64,000 nucleotides of DNA from Streptomyces sp. NRRL F-2664 (lineage in GTDB: Bacteria > Actinomycetota > Actinomycetes > Streptomycetales > Streptomycetaceae): contig NZ_JOFX01000001.1 in NCBI RefSeq assembly GCF_000719345.1, positions 186,001-250,000 of the forward strand, given 5' to 3'. The notes beneath the pieces are model-generated. The model was not told the origin of the DNA, searched no databases, and saw nothing but the letters and a program-made list of their open reading frames with translations. Shown here in pieces: positions 54,967 through 63,073 of the stretch. Made by a program: the position numbers and the translations under genes. The stretch's first letter is position 1, and every line of letters begins with the position of its first letter.

Positions 54967-56167
54967 GATGACCTTGACCCACGCACGGAGCGCGGTGCGG
55001 GCGGGCGTGCTGACCGCCGCCCTCGCCGCGCTCCTGTGCACCGGCGCGACCGCCGTCTCCGTGGCGTCCGACGAGTCCCCCTCGGCGCCTCCGGCTGCGG
55101 CTGCGGCTGCGGCCGACGTGCCGGCCGGGGTGACGGCGGGCGTCGCGGTCTTCGACCGCCAGACCGGCACCTTCACCGAACAGGTCAACACCGCCGCCCC
55201 CTTCCGGTCCGCATCGGTGGTGAAGCTCCTGATCGCCCTGGACGTGCTCTGGAACCGCAGCCCCGACGCCCTGTCGGCCGCCGACCGGGCCAGGATCGAC
55301 ACCATGCTGCGCGGCAGCGACGACACCGCCGCGAGCACGTTCTGGTCGAACAACGGCTCGGGAGCGATCATCGACCGGATGGTCACCCGGCTCGGCCTGA
55401 CGGACACCGCCCGGCCGCCCGCCACCCACCCCGGCTTCTGGGGCTACACGGCCCTCTCGGCCCGTGACACCGTGAAGATCTACCGCCATCTGCTGGACTC
55501 CGCCCCGGCGGCGACCCGCGACTACGTCCTCGGTGACCTGCGGCAGTCCACCCGCTGCGCCACCGACGGCTACGACCAGCACTTCGGCATCGCCGGCTTC
55601 TTCAACCGCCCCTGGGCCGTCAAGCAGGGATGGTCGGGCTTCAGTTCGGGTGGCTGCACGGCCCCGACCACGACGGCCGCGCAGGCCGCCGAAGCCGCCG
55701 GGGGACCGGTGGGAGCGCAGGCCCGGACGTCGGCGGACGCCGACGCCGTGGACCTCTCCCGCCCAGCGCTGCACACGACCGGTGTGGTGGGCGCGGGCGA
55801 CCGCTCCATCGTGGCGGTCTTCACCCTGCACCCCAGCGGAACGTCCTACGGCAAGGCCTACACCGACATCGGCCGGTTGACCCGTTCGCTGAACGTTCCC
55901 GGCGCCTCCCGCCCCGCCGGTACCTGGGTCGGCACCTGGGGCAGCGGGGTCCGTGTCCGCACCCAGGCGACGACCACCTCCGGAGCGATCACCACGCTGC
56001 CCGCCGGAGTCGAGGTCCTGGTCGGCTGCCAGAAGCGCGGGCAGCAGGTCAGCCAGCCGCCCTACGCCAACGACTGGTGGGCCCACCTGCCGCAGTACGG
56101 GGGCTACATGACCAACATCTACCTCAGCGTGCCGGAGAACCAGGTACCCGGAGTACCCGTCTGCTGA
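54965..56167 (+). CDS. Secreted class A beta-lactamase-like serine hydrolase with SH3 domain
   Basis: A 400-residue protein from ATG 54965 (CGAGGACG upstream; ATG 54968 equally possible). A signal peptide (VRAGVLTAALAALLCTGATA) and an Ala-rich linker precede a penicillin-binding/beta-lactamase fold with S84-V-V-K87 as the nucleophile motif. The C-terminal ~80 residues (from GTWVGTWGSGVRVRTQATTT to LPQYGGYMTNIYL) are a bacterial SH3 domain, suited to cell-wall binding. A beta-lactam target cannot be shown; it could equally act on peptidoglycan. Confidence 0.83.
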   Translation: MMTLTHARSAVRAGVLTAALAALLCTGATAVSVASDESPSAPPAAAAAAADVPAGVTAGVAVFDRQTGTFTEQVNTAAPFRSASVVKLLIALDVLWNRSPDALSAADRARIDTMLRGSDDTAASTFWSNNGSGAIIDRMVTRLGLTDTARPPATHPGFWGYTALSARDTVKIYRHLLDSAPAATRDYVLGDLRQSTRCATDGYDQHFGIAGFFNRPWAVKQGWSGFSSGGCTAPTTTAAQAAEAAGGPVGAQARTSADADAVDLSRPALHTTGVVGAGDRSIVAVFTLHPSGTSYGKAYTDIGRLTRSLNVPGASRPAGTWVGTWGSGVRVRTQATTTSGAITTLPAGVEVLVGCQKRGQQVSQPPYANDWWAHLPQYGGYMTNIYLSVPENQVPGVPVC

Positions 56168-56230
56168 CCGGGCGGAGGGAGCGGCCCGGACTCACCCGCT
56201 AGGGCCGACCAGCCGTCCCCCACCGGACGG

Positions 56231-57559
56231 TCACGACCCGGCGGGCGGCGCAGGGGGGCGGGTGGGGGTGCGGGGGTCGACGAGTCTTTTGATCTTGCCC
56301 ACGGAGCGTTCCAAGGTCTCCGGGTCCACCACCTCGACGCGGACCGAGACGCCGATGCCCGCCTTGACCGCCTGGACCACCTCGGCCGCCGCCGCCTCCC
56401 GCCGGGAGGGGTCCGCCCCCCGGCGGGCCTCCACCCGGACCGTCAGAGTGTCCATCCGGCCCTCCCGGCCCAGCCTCAGCTGGAAGTGGGGGGCCAGCCC
56501 GGGCGTCCGGAGCAGGATCTCCTCGATCTGGGTCGGGTAGAGGTTCACCCCACGCAGGATGATCATGTCGTCGCTGCGGCCGGTGATCTTCTCCATGCGG
56601 CGGAACGCCGGCCGTGCCGTGCCGGGGAGCAGCCGCGTCAGGTCCCGGGTGCGGTAGCGGATCACCGGCATCGCCTCCTTGGTGAGGGAGGTGAACACCA
56701 ACTCCCCGAGCTCGCCCTCCGGCAGTACGGCACCCGTCAGGGGATCGACCACCTCGGGATAGAAGTGGTCCTCCCAGATGTGCAGGCCGTCCTTCGTCTC
56801 GACGCATTCCTGCGCCACGCCGGGCCCGATGACCTCCGACAGGCCGTATATGTCGACCGCGTCCATGCCCAGACGCTCCTCGATCTCCCGGCGCATCTCC
56901 TCGGTCCACGGCTCCGCGCCGAAGATCCCCGTGCGGAGCGAGGTGGTGCGCGGGTCGATGCCCTGGCGCTCCATCTCGTCCAGCAGGGTGAGCATGTAGG
57001 ACGGCGTGACCATGATGACCTCCGGCCGGAAGTCCTGGATGAGCCGGACCTGGCGGTCCGTCATCCCGCCCGATGCGGGCACGACCGTACAGCCGAGGCG
57101 CTCGGCGCCGTAGTGCGCGCCCAGGCCGCCCGTGAACAGCCCGTACCCGTAGGCGACGTGCACGATCTGGCCGGGCCTGCCGCCCGCGGCGCGTATCGAC
57201 CGGGCCACGACATCGGACCAGGTGGACAGATCCCCCTCGGTGTACCCGACGACGGTCGGACGCCCGGTGGTGCCGCTGGAGGCGTGGATGCGGCGCACCT
57301 CGGAGCGCGGTACCGCGAACATCCCGAAGGGGTACTGGTCGCGCAGGTCGGCCTTGCCGGTGAGGGGGAAGAGGGAGAGGTCGGCGAGCGAACGGCAGTC
57401 GTCGGGGTGGACGCCGGCCTTCTCGAAGGCCTGCCGGTAGAACGGCACGCACGCGTACGCCCGGTGCAGCGTCGCCCGCAGTCGCTTGAGCTGGAGTGCC
57501 GCCAACTCGTCGCGGCCCAGCCGCTCACCCTCGTCGTGGAAGACCGCCTGCGCCGCCAT
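56231..57559 (-). CDS. paaK: Phenylacetate-CoA ligase
   Basis: A 442-residue AMP-forming ligase. Blocks specific to PaaK are present: FYRQAFEKAGVHPDD, FPLTGKADLRDQYPFG, the P-loop IHASSGTTGRPTVVGYT, VYGLSE-like DIYGLSEVIGPG, and the C-terminal DDMIILRGVNLYPTQIEE. It converts phenylacetate to phenylacetyl-CoA, the first step of aerobic phenylacetate breakdown. The paaABCDE monooxygenase genes are not nearby. A 14-bp palindrome of PaaR/TetR type lies 36 bp upstream of ATG 57559. Confidence 0.93.
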   Translation of the reverse strand: MAAQAVFHDEGERLGRDELAALQLKRLRATLHRAYACVPFYRQAFEKAGVHPDDCRSLADLSLFPLTGKADLRDQYPFGMFAVPRSEVRRIHASSGTTGRPTVVGYTEGDLSTWSDVVARSIRAAGGRPGQIVHVAYGYGLFTGGLGAHYGAERLGCTVVPASGGMTDRQVRLIQDFRPEVIMVTPSYMLTLLDEMERQGIDPRTTSLRTGIFGAEPWTEEMRREIEERLGMDAVDIYGLSEVIGPGVAQECVETKDGLHIWEDHFYPEVVDPLTGAVLPEGELGELVFTSLTKEAMPVIRYRTRDLTRLLPGTARPAFRRMEKITGRSDDMIILRGVNLYPTQIEEILLRTPGLAPHFQLRLGREGRMDTLTVRVEARRGADPSRREAAAAEVVQAVKAGIGVSVRVEVVDPETLERSVGKIKRLVDPRTPTRPPAPPAGS

Positions 57560-57594
57560 GTCGTCACCTCATCGTGAGTAGCCCCAAGTAACCG

Positions 57595-57608
57595 ACCGAT
57601 CATTCGGT
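57595..57608. promoter_or_regulatory. Palindromic operator ACCGATCATTCGGT upstream of paaK
   Basis: Perfect 5-bp arms ACCGA/TCGGT around TCAT, extended by another ACCG immediately before. This is the form of actinobacterial TetR/PaaR-type sites that control phenylacetate genes. A further small palindrome, ACTCG-AA-CGAGT, is at 57641-57652. Confidence 0.6.
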
Positions 57609-58149
57609 AGATTGCCAGGCTTCTGCTGGTGAAATCAATGACTCGAACGAGTGATCGTCTTTTCTCGTGGCCGCCCTCCCACCTTCTCCGCGCACGACGG
57701 GACCGGACTGGCCCGCCCCACCCTGATCCTGCTCGCCCTGCGCGGCACCGGCGACTCGGCCGTGCCGGCCGACGGGTTCACGTACCGCGCGGACCGCCAG
57801 GACCGGCCGGCTCGGCCCGCCTCGGTGCGGGCACCGAGCCCTACGACGCGCCCCCCGGGCAGCCCTGCGCCGGGTCGCGGGGGAGGTGCCGGTGCTCGCG
57901 GACGCACGGACGGCAGACCCGCGCCCGGCCTCGCCGGACTGAGCTGTGGTGTCCCGCCGGGCTCCTGGACGTCCAGCCGGCAGGAGCCGCGGTGCGGCTG
58001 CTCGGGCACCCCGCCCGCCGGCGACCCCGCGATGCGGGCGGCCGTCGCGCACGGCGGCCTCGCAGGCCCGGAGGGCAGCGGTGGCGCGCGGCGGCGGGCG
58101 GGCCGGGGGCCGGGGGGGTGCACAGACCGGGGCCGGCCCGCGCGGCGGT
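57609..58149. other. 541-bp stretch without an intact gene
   Basis: Both strands have open frames because of the GC bias, but none has a credible start, ribosome site and domain. Short coding-like pieces occur (e.g. LARPTLILLALRGTG near 57710 and VAGEVPVLADARTADPRPA near 57870, in different frames), as in a decayed gene. I see no family. Confidence 0.45.
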
Positions 58150-59805
58150 TCAGGGCGCCGTGCCCCCGCCCGCGTCCGTACCGGCGTCCGCCTCCGTGGC
58201 GACCGCCTTCGCCCAGCGGTAGTCCGCCTTGCCGCTCGGTGAACGCTGGATGGCGGGCGCGACGACCAGCTGCCGCGGGATCTTGTAGCCCGCCAGTCGG
58301 GTGCGGCAGTGGTTCTGGATGGCGTCCAGCGTCGGCGCCTCCGCGCCCGGCCGTACCTGGACCACCGCGGCCACGTGGCTGCCCCACGTCGGGTCCGCGA
58401 CACCGGCCACCAGCGCGTCGTACACGTCGGGATGCGCCTTCAGCGCCTGCTCGACCTCTTCCGGGTAGACCTTCTCGCCACCCGTGTTGATGCACTGGGA
58501 GCCGCGGCCCAGGACCGTGACGATGCCCTGCTCGTCGACGGTCGCCATGTCGCCGAGGAGGACCCAGCGCTCGCCGCCCTTCTGGAAGAAGGTGTCGGCG
58601 GTCTTCTCCGGGTCGTTGTAGTAGCCGAGCGGAACATGGCCGCGCTGCGCCAGCCGTCCCGGCTCGCCGACCGCCACCGGTTCGTGCGTCACCGGGTCCA
58701 CCACCTGCGTACGGTCGTTGACCTCCAGGCGGAAGCCCTTCTCCGGGCCGGAGTCGTCCGTGGCGCGGCCGTTGGACCCGGACTCCGAGGACCCGAAATT
58801 GTTCAGAAGCAGGACGTTCGGCACCAGCCTCTGGAACTCCGCGCGCACCGTCTCGGACATGATGGCCCCCGACGAGGAGACGCTGAACAGCGACGACAGG
58901 TCGGTGCCCCTCAGCGGACCGTTCAGGGCGTCGATGAGCGGCCTCAGCATGGCGTCGCCGACGAGCGACACGCTCGACACCTTCTCCTTCTCGATCGTGC
59001 GCAGCACCTCCTCGGGGACGTACTTGCGGTGGATGACCACCCGCTGGCCGTAGTTGAAGGCGATGAACGAGGTCAGCGTCGACGTCCCGTGCATCAGCGG
59101 GGGAGCCGGGAAGAAGGTGAGCCCGGCGCCGCGCGCAGCCACCCGCTCCGCCAGCTCCTCCGGCCGCTTCACCGGTTCGCCCGACGGCTCACCGCCGAAG
59201 AGCCCCGCGAAGAAGAGGTCCTCCGCGCGCCACATCACGCCCTTGGGCATGCCCGTGGTGCCGCCGGTGTAGATGATGAAGAGGTCGTCGGCGCTGCGCG
59301 GGGGGAACCCGCGCCCGGGCGATCCGGCCGCCTCCGCGTCCGCGAACGCCACCGGTGCGATCGACGGCTCCGCCGCCCCTTCGGGTGCCGTGCCGACCCG
59401 GACGAGGTGCCGCAGCTTCGGTGTCTTCGGCAGCGCGGCCGCCACCCGCGCGGTGAACTCGCCCTCGAAGACGAGCGCCGCGAGGTCGGCGTCGTTGTAG
59501 AGGTAGACCAATTCCTCTTCCACATAACGGTAGTTGACGTTCACCGGGACCAGCCGGGCCTTCAGGCAGGCCAGGACGGTCTGGAGGTACTCGATCCCGT
59601 TGTAGAGGTGGAGGCCGAGGTGCTCGCCGGCCTCCAGGCCGCTGTCCAGCAGGTGGTGCGCGATCCGGTTCGCCGCCGCGTCCAGCTCCGCGTACGTGAG
59701 GCGGCGCTCGGCGCCCGTACCGGGGTGGTCGACGTACACGAGGGCCTCGCGGTCCGGGACCACGTCCACGACCGACTCGAACAGGTCGGCAAGGTTGTAC
59801 TCCAC
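58150..59805 (-). CDS. Acyl-CoA synthetase, FadD19-like (steroid side-chain CoA ligase)
   Basis: A 551-residue ANL enzyme from GTG 59805, preceded by a perfect AGGAGGA site. Motifs: IYTGGTTGMPKGVMW (P-loop), NNFGSSESGSNG (A5), LLGDMATVDEQGIVTVLGR and INTGGEKVYPEEVE, with the catalytic lysine in SPSGKADYRW. The N-terminal block NLADLFESVVDVVPDRE and the region VPVNVNYRYVEEELVYLYND correspond to FadD19 of mycobacteria, which activates C27/C24 steroid side chains. It is divergent from the echA19-like gene across a KstR box. Confidence 0.88.
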   Translation of the reverse strand: MEYNLADLFESVVDVVPDREALVYVDHPGTGAERRLTYAELDAAANRIAHHLLDSGLEAGEHLGLHLYNGIEYLQTVLACLKARLVPVNVNYRYVEEELVYLYNDADLAALVFEGEFTARVAAALPKTPKLRHLVRVGTAPEGAAEPSIAPVAFADAEAAGSPGRGFPPRSADDLFIIYTGGTTGMPKGVMWRAEDLFFAGLFGGEPSGEPVKRPEELAERVAARGAGLTFFPAPPLMHGTSTLTSFIAFNYGQRVVIHRKYVPEEVLRTIEKEKVSSVSLVGDAMLRPLIDALNGPLRGTDLSSLFSVSSSGAIMSETVRAEFQRLVPNVLLLNNFGSSESGSNGRATDDSGPEKGFRLEVNDRTQVVDPVTHEPVAVGEPGRLAQRGHVPLGYYNDPEKTADTFFQKGGERWVLLGDMATVDEQGIVTVLGRGSQCINTGGEKVYPEEVEQALKAHPDVYDALVAGVADPTWGSHVAAVVQVRPGAEAPTLDAIQNHCRTRLAGYKIPRQLVVAPAIQRSPSGKADYRWAKAVATEADAGTDAGGGTAP

Positions 59806-59912
59806 CGTTCCTCCTGACCCCGTTGTTCCCCGGTGACCGGCCCCGTGGCCGGACGCCCGGCGGTCATTAGAGCGCCGCGCCCGGCAACTGGGAAGGGCAC
59901 CGTCCAAAAAAC

Positions 59913-59927
59913 CTGACTGAGTGTCAG
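59913..59927. promoter_or_regulatory. Palindrome CTGACTGAGTGTCAG upstream of the fadD19-like gene
   Basis: Arms CTGAC/GTCAG around TGAGT, within a short AT-richer stretch 108 bp upstream of the GTG start. Nearly identical to the site at 45080-45094 (reverse strand) before the other fadD operon. The binding regulator is not known to me. Confidence 0.55.
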
Positions 59928-59955
59928 AAAGCTATTGAACTGCACCCTCCCCTAC

Positions 59956-59969
59956 TGCAACCTGTTCTA
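59956..59969. promoter_or_regulatory. KstR-type operator (TGCAACCTGTTCTA)
   Basis: Matches TnnAACnnGTTnnA at all fixed positions, 23 bp before the echA19-like start and between divergent steroid-type genes. It differs from the site at 13407 only in the two central spacer bases. Confidence 0.8.
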
Positions 59970-59992
59970 GGTCTTCAGACGGGAGGACGGCA

Positions 59993-60793
59993 ATGGGTGG
60001 GACGGAACACCTGACCGTGGAACGCCGCGGCGCCACGCTGGTGCTCACCATGAACAGGCCCGAGGCGAAGAACGCGCTCTCGCTGCCGCTGCTGGTGGGG
60101 CTGTACGACGGCTGGCTGGAGGCGGACGCCGACCACGAGATCCGCTCCGTGGTGCTGACCGGAGCGGGCGGCGACTTCTGCGCGGGCATGGACCTCAAGG
60201 CGCTGGCCGGCAAGGGCATGGCGGGCGACCAGTACCGGGACCGCCTCAAGGCCGACCCCGACCTGCACTGGAAGGCGATGCTCCGCCACCACCGGCCGCG
60301 CAAGCCCGTGATCGCGGCGGTGGAGGGCTACTGCGTGGCCGGTGGCACCGAGATCCTCCAGGGCACCGACATCCGCGTGGCGGCGCAGAGTGCCACCTTC
60401 GGACTCTTCGAGGTCAAGCGGGGGCTCTTTCCGATCGGGGGCTCCACGGTGCGGCTGCCCCGGCAGATCCCGCGCACGCACGCTTTGGAGATGCTGCTGA
60501 CCGGACGTCCGTACTCCGCCGAGGAAGCCGCGCGGATCGGGCTCGTCGGACGGGTCGTCCCGGACGGAACGGCACTCGACGCGGCCCTGGAGATCGCCGA
60601 GCGGATCAACGCGTGCGGCCCGTTGGCGGTGGAGGCGGTCAAGGCGTCGGTCTACGAGACCGCCGGGCTGACGGAGACGGAGGGACTGGCCTCCGAACTC
60701 CTGCGCGGGTGGCCCGTCTTCGACACGGCGGACGCCAAGGAGGGGGCGCGGGCCTTTGCGGAGAAGCGCGAGCCGGTGTATCGGCGGGAGTGA
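59993..60793 (+). CDS. Enoyl-CoA hydratase, EchA19-like
   Basis: A 266-residue crotonase; ATG 59993 has GGGAGG upstream. The oxyanion-hole segments LTGAGGDFCAGMDLKAL and AVEGYCVAGGTEILQGTDI are intact. The C-terminal DAKEGARAFAEKREPVY and FGLFEVKRGLFPIGGSTVRL match the EchA19 group closely, which hydrates the side-chain enoyl-CoA of cholesterol intermediates. It is immediately behind a KstR-type box and divergent from the fadD19-like gene. Confidence 0.88.
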   Translation: MGGTEHLTVERRGATLVLTMNRPEAKNALSLPLLVGLYDGWLEADADHEIRSVVLTGAGGDFCAGMDLKALAGKGMAGDQYRDRLKADPDLHWKAMLRHHRPRKPVIAAVEGYCVAGGTEILQGTDIRVAAQSATFGLFEVKRGLFPIGGSTVRLPRQIPRTHALEMLLTGRPYSAEEAARIGLVGRVVPDGTALDAALEIAERINACGPLAVEAVKASVYETAGLTETEGLASELLRGWPVFDTADAKEGARAFAEKREPVYRRE

Positions 60794-60835
60794 CCCTGCG
60801 GCCCCCGTCGGGGGATGCCCGGTCCTGCGCCCCAC

Positions 60836-60850
60836 GTGCCGGCGTGGCAC
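60836..60850. repeat. Small inverted repeat GTGCC-GGCGT-GGCAC
   Basis: 5-bp perfect arms in the 196-bp gap between the echA19-like and OB-fold genes. It may be an operator for a promoter internal to the cluster; too short to be sure. Confidence 0.3.
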
Positions 60851-60989
60851 AAGGACCGCGGCTGCGCCCCCGACCCCGCGCCTCGACCGCCGGCGGGCCG
60901 AGAAGTGCCTCGCACGCAGGCGGGGCCGGAAGGGCGGGCCTCGCGCAGGTCTCGATCATCACCGGAACCCATTGCAACGGAGAGCCACC

Positions 60990-61952
60990 ATGACAGCTGC
61001 CTCCCCACCGGAGGTGCTCCGCGCGCCTCTCGTCGTCGAGTTCCCCTTCACCCGGTCCCTCGGGCCCGTGCAGAGCGCCTTCCTGACCGGCCTGCGCGAG
61101 AAGACCGTCCTCGGCGTGAAGACCTCGGACGGCAGGGTGGTGGTCCCGCCCGTCGAGTACGACCCCGTGACCTCCGAGGAGGTCCGCGCGCTCGTCGAGG
61201 TGGCCGCCACCGGCACCGTCACCACCTGGGCCTGGAACGATCACCCCCGCCCCCACCAGCCCCTCGACACCCCCTTCGCCTGGGCGCTGGTCAGGCTCGA
61301 CGGTGCCGACACCGCCCTCCTCCACGCACTCGACGCCCTCGGCCCCGAAGCCGTGCGCACCGGCATGCGGGTCCGCGTCCGCTGGGCCGCCGAGCGCACC
61401 GGCGCCATCACCGACATCGCCTGCTTCGAGCCCTTCGACGGCCCCGCCGCCGAGGCCGGGCCCGCCGCGCACGACGGAGTCTTCCAGGACCCCGTCACCG
61501 GCATCGTCGCCGAGGCCCGCCTCGACTACGTCTACAGCCCCGGCCGTGCCCAGACCGCCTACATCAACGCCCTCTCCGAACGGCGGACCGTCGGCGAGCG
61601 CTGCCCGTCCTGCCACAAGGTGTACGTCCCGCCCCGCGGTGCCTGCCCCACCTGCGGCGTCGCCACCACCGACCGGGTCGAGGTCGGCCCGGCCGGCACC
61701 GTCACCACCTTCTGCATCGTCAACATCAAGGCCAAGGGCCTCGACATCGACGTCCCCTACGTCTACGCACACATCGCCCTCGACGGCGCCGGCCTCGCCC
61801 TCCACGGCCGGATCGGCGGCATCCCGTACGACCAGGTCCGTATGGGCCTGCGCGTCGAGCCCGTCTGGACCGAAGGCGGCCGCTACCCCGACCACTACCG
61901 CCCCACCGGCGAACCGGACGCCGACTACGACGCGTACAAGGAGCTCATCTGA
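60990..61952 (+). CDS. Tandem OB-fold (DUF35) protein with zinc ribbon, partner of lipid-transfer thiolases
   Basis: A 320-residue protein. A first OB-fold-like part (~20-150, with VAATGTVTTWAWNDHPRPHQ) is followed by the DUF35 zinc ribbon (CPSCHKVYVPPRGACPTCG, ~residues 205-223) and a second OB fold (GPAGTVTTFCIVNIKAKGLD, then VPYVYAHIALDGAGLALHGR). DUF35 proteins bind and activate thiolase-like aldolases in steroid side-chain removal. Position and architecture correspond to mycobacterial Rv3521, which lies before ltp4 and ltp3. ATG 60990 has GGAGAG upstream. The stop overlaps the next start (TGATG). Confidence 0.85.
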   Translation: MTAASPPEVLRAPLVVEFPFTRSLGPVQSAFLTGLREKTVLGVKTSDGRVVVPPVEYDPVTSEEVRALVEVAATGTVTTWAWNDHPRPHQPLDTPFAWALVRLDGADTALLHALDALGPEAVRTGMRVRVRWAAERTGAITDIACFEPFDGPAAEAGPAAHDGVFQDPVTGIVAEARLDYVYSPGRAQTAYINALSERRTVGERCPSCHKVYVPPRGACPTCGVATTDRVEVGPAGTVTTFCIVNIKAKGLDIDVPYVYAHIALDGAGLALHGRIGGIPYDQVRMGLRVEPVWTEGGRYPDHYRPTGEPDADYDAYKELI

Positions 61953-63073
61953 TGACCGGGCCCGAGGCGAGCCGGTACGCACGCGACGTGGCCGTGGTCG
62001 CCTTCGCGCAGAGCGACCACCTGCGCCGCACCGACGAACTGAGCGAAGTCGAGATGGTCATGCCCGTCCTGCACCAGGTGCTGGCCGCCACCGGACTGAG
62101 GGCCGGCGAGATCGGCTTCACCTGCTCGGGCTCCAGCGACTACCTCGCGGGCCGCGCCTTCTCCTTCACCATGACCCTCGACGGGGTGGGCGCCTGGCCG
62201 CCGATCTCGGAGTCCCATGTCGAGATGGACGGCGCCTGGGCCCTCTACGAGGCCTGGGTCAAGCTCCAGACCGGCGAGGCGGACACCGCGCTCGTCTACT
62301 CGTACGGGAAGTCCTCGCCGGGATCCGTGCGCGACGTGCTGACCCGGCAGCTCGACCCGTACTACCTCGCCCCGCTCTGGCCCGACTCGGTGGCCCTGGC
62401 CGCCCTCCAGGCCCAGGCCCTCATCGACGCGGGCGAGACCGACGAGTCCGAGCTCGCCGCCATCGCGGCCCGCAGCCGGGCCGACGCCGGGGCCAACCCG
62501 CACGCCCAGCTCCGCGGCACCGTCCCACAGGGCGACTACCAGGTCCGGCCGTTGCGGACCGGGGACTGCCCGCCCATCGGCGACGGCGTCGCAGCGGTGG
62601 TCCTGGCCGCCGGCGACCTCGCGCGACAGCTGTGCGAACGCCCCGCCTGGATCACCGGCATCGACCACCGCATCGAAGCGCACGGTCCGGGCCTGCGCGA
62701 CCTGACCGACTCCCCGTCGACCCGGATCGCGGCGCAGCACGCCGGCTTCTTCGACGCCCCCGTGGACACGGCGGAACTGCACGCGCCGTTCTCCTCGCAG
62801 GAGGTGGTGCTCCGCAAGGCCCTCGGCCTCCGCGCGACCGCCACCGGCCACGGCAACGGCACCGGCAACGGCCACGGCACCGGATCCGTCGCCGTCAACC
62901 CGTCCGGCGGGGCGCTGGCCGCCAACCCGATGATGGCCGCCGGCCTGATCCGCATCGGCGAGGCCGCCGCCCGCATCCATCGCGGCGTCTCCGACCGTGC
63001 CGTCGCGCACGCCACCTCGGGTCCCTGCCTCCAGCAGAACCTGGTCGCCGTCCTGGAAGGGGACACAAGGTGA
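61952..63073 (+). CDS. Lipid-transfer-protein-type thiolase (Ltp4-like)
   Basis: A 373-residue thiolase-superfamily protein. The fold is evident (VAVVAFAQSDHLRRTDELSE; DTALVYSYGKSSPGS; SVAVNPSGGALAANPMMAAG). Where thiolases carry the catalytic Cys (ACASG), the sequence reads ISESHVEMDGAWAL, so this is a Cys-less Ltp. Such proteins act with DUF35 partners, for example as retro-aldolases in cholesterol side-chain cleavage. A His/Gly/Asn-rich insert (GHGNGTGNGHGTG, ~residue 300) is a local oddity. It overlaps genes on both sides. Confidence 0.83.
   Translation: MTGPEASRYARDVAVVAFAQSDHLRRTDELSEVEMVMPVLHQVLAATGLRAGEIGFTCSGSSDYLAGRAFSFTMTLDGVGAWPPISESHVEMDGAWALYEAWVKLQTGEADTALVYSYGKSSPGSVRDVLTRQLDPYYLAPLWPDSVALAALQAQALIDAGETDESELAAIAARSRADAGANPHAQLRGTVPQGDYQVRPLRTGDCPPIGDGVAAVVLAAGDLARQLCERPAWITGIDHRIEAHGPGLRDLTDSPSTRIAAQHAGFFDAPVDTAELHAPFSSQEVVLRKALGLRATATGHGNGTGNGHGTGSVAVNPSGGALAANPMMAAGLIRIGEAAARIHRGVSDRAVAHATSGPCLQQNLVAVLEGDTR

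Noticed and set aside
54969..56086. Minus-strand extensions upstream of the TPR fragment and of the small SH3 protein
   Set aside because: Both extensions are antisense to the beta-lactamase-like gene, which has a signal peptide, SxxK motif and SH3 domain; they show no NB-ARC or other regulator motif.
57641..58149. Possible gene in the gap between paaK and the fadD19-like gene
   Set aside because: Several overlapping frames but no consistent start, ribosome site or family; better described as decayed or noncoding.
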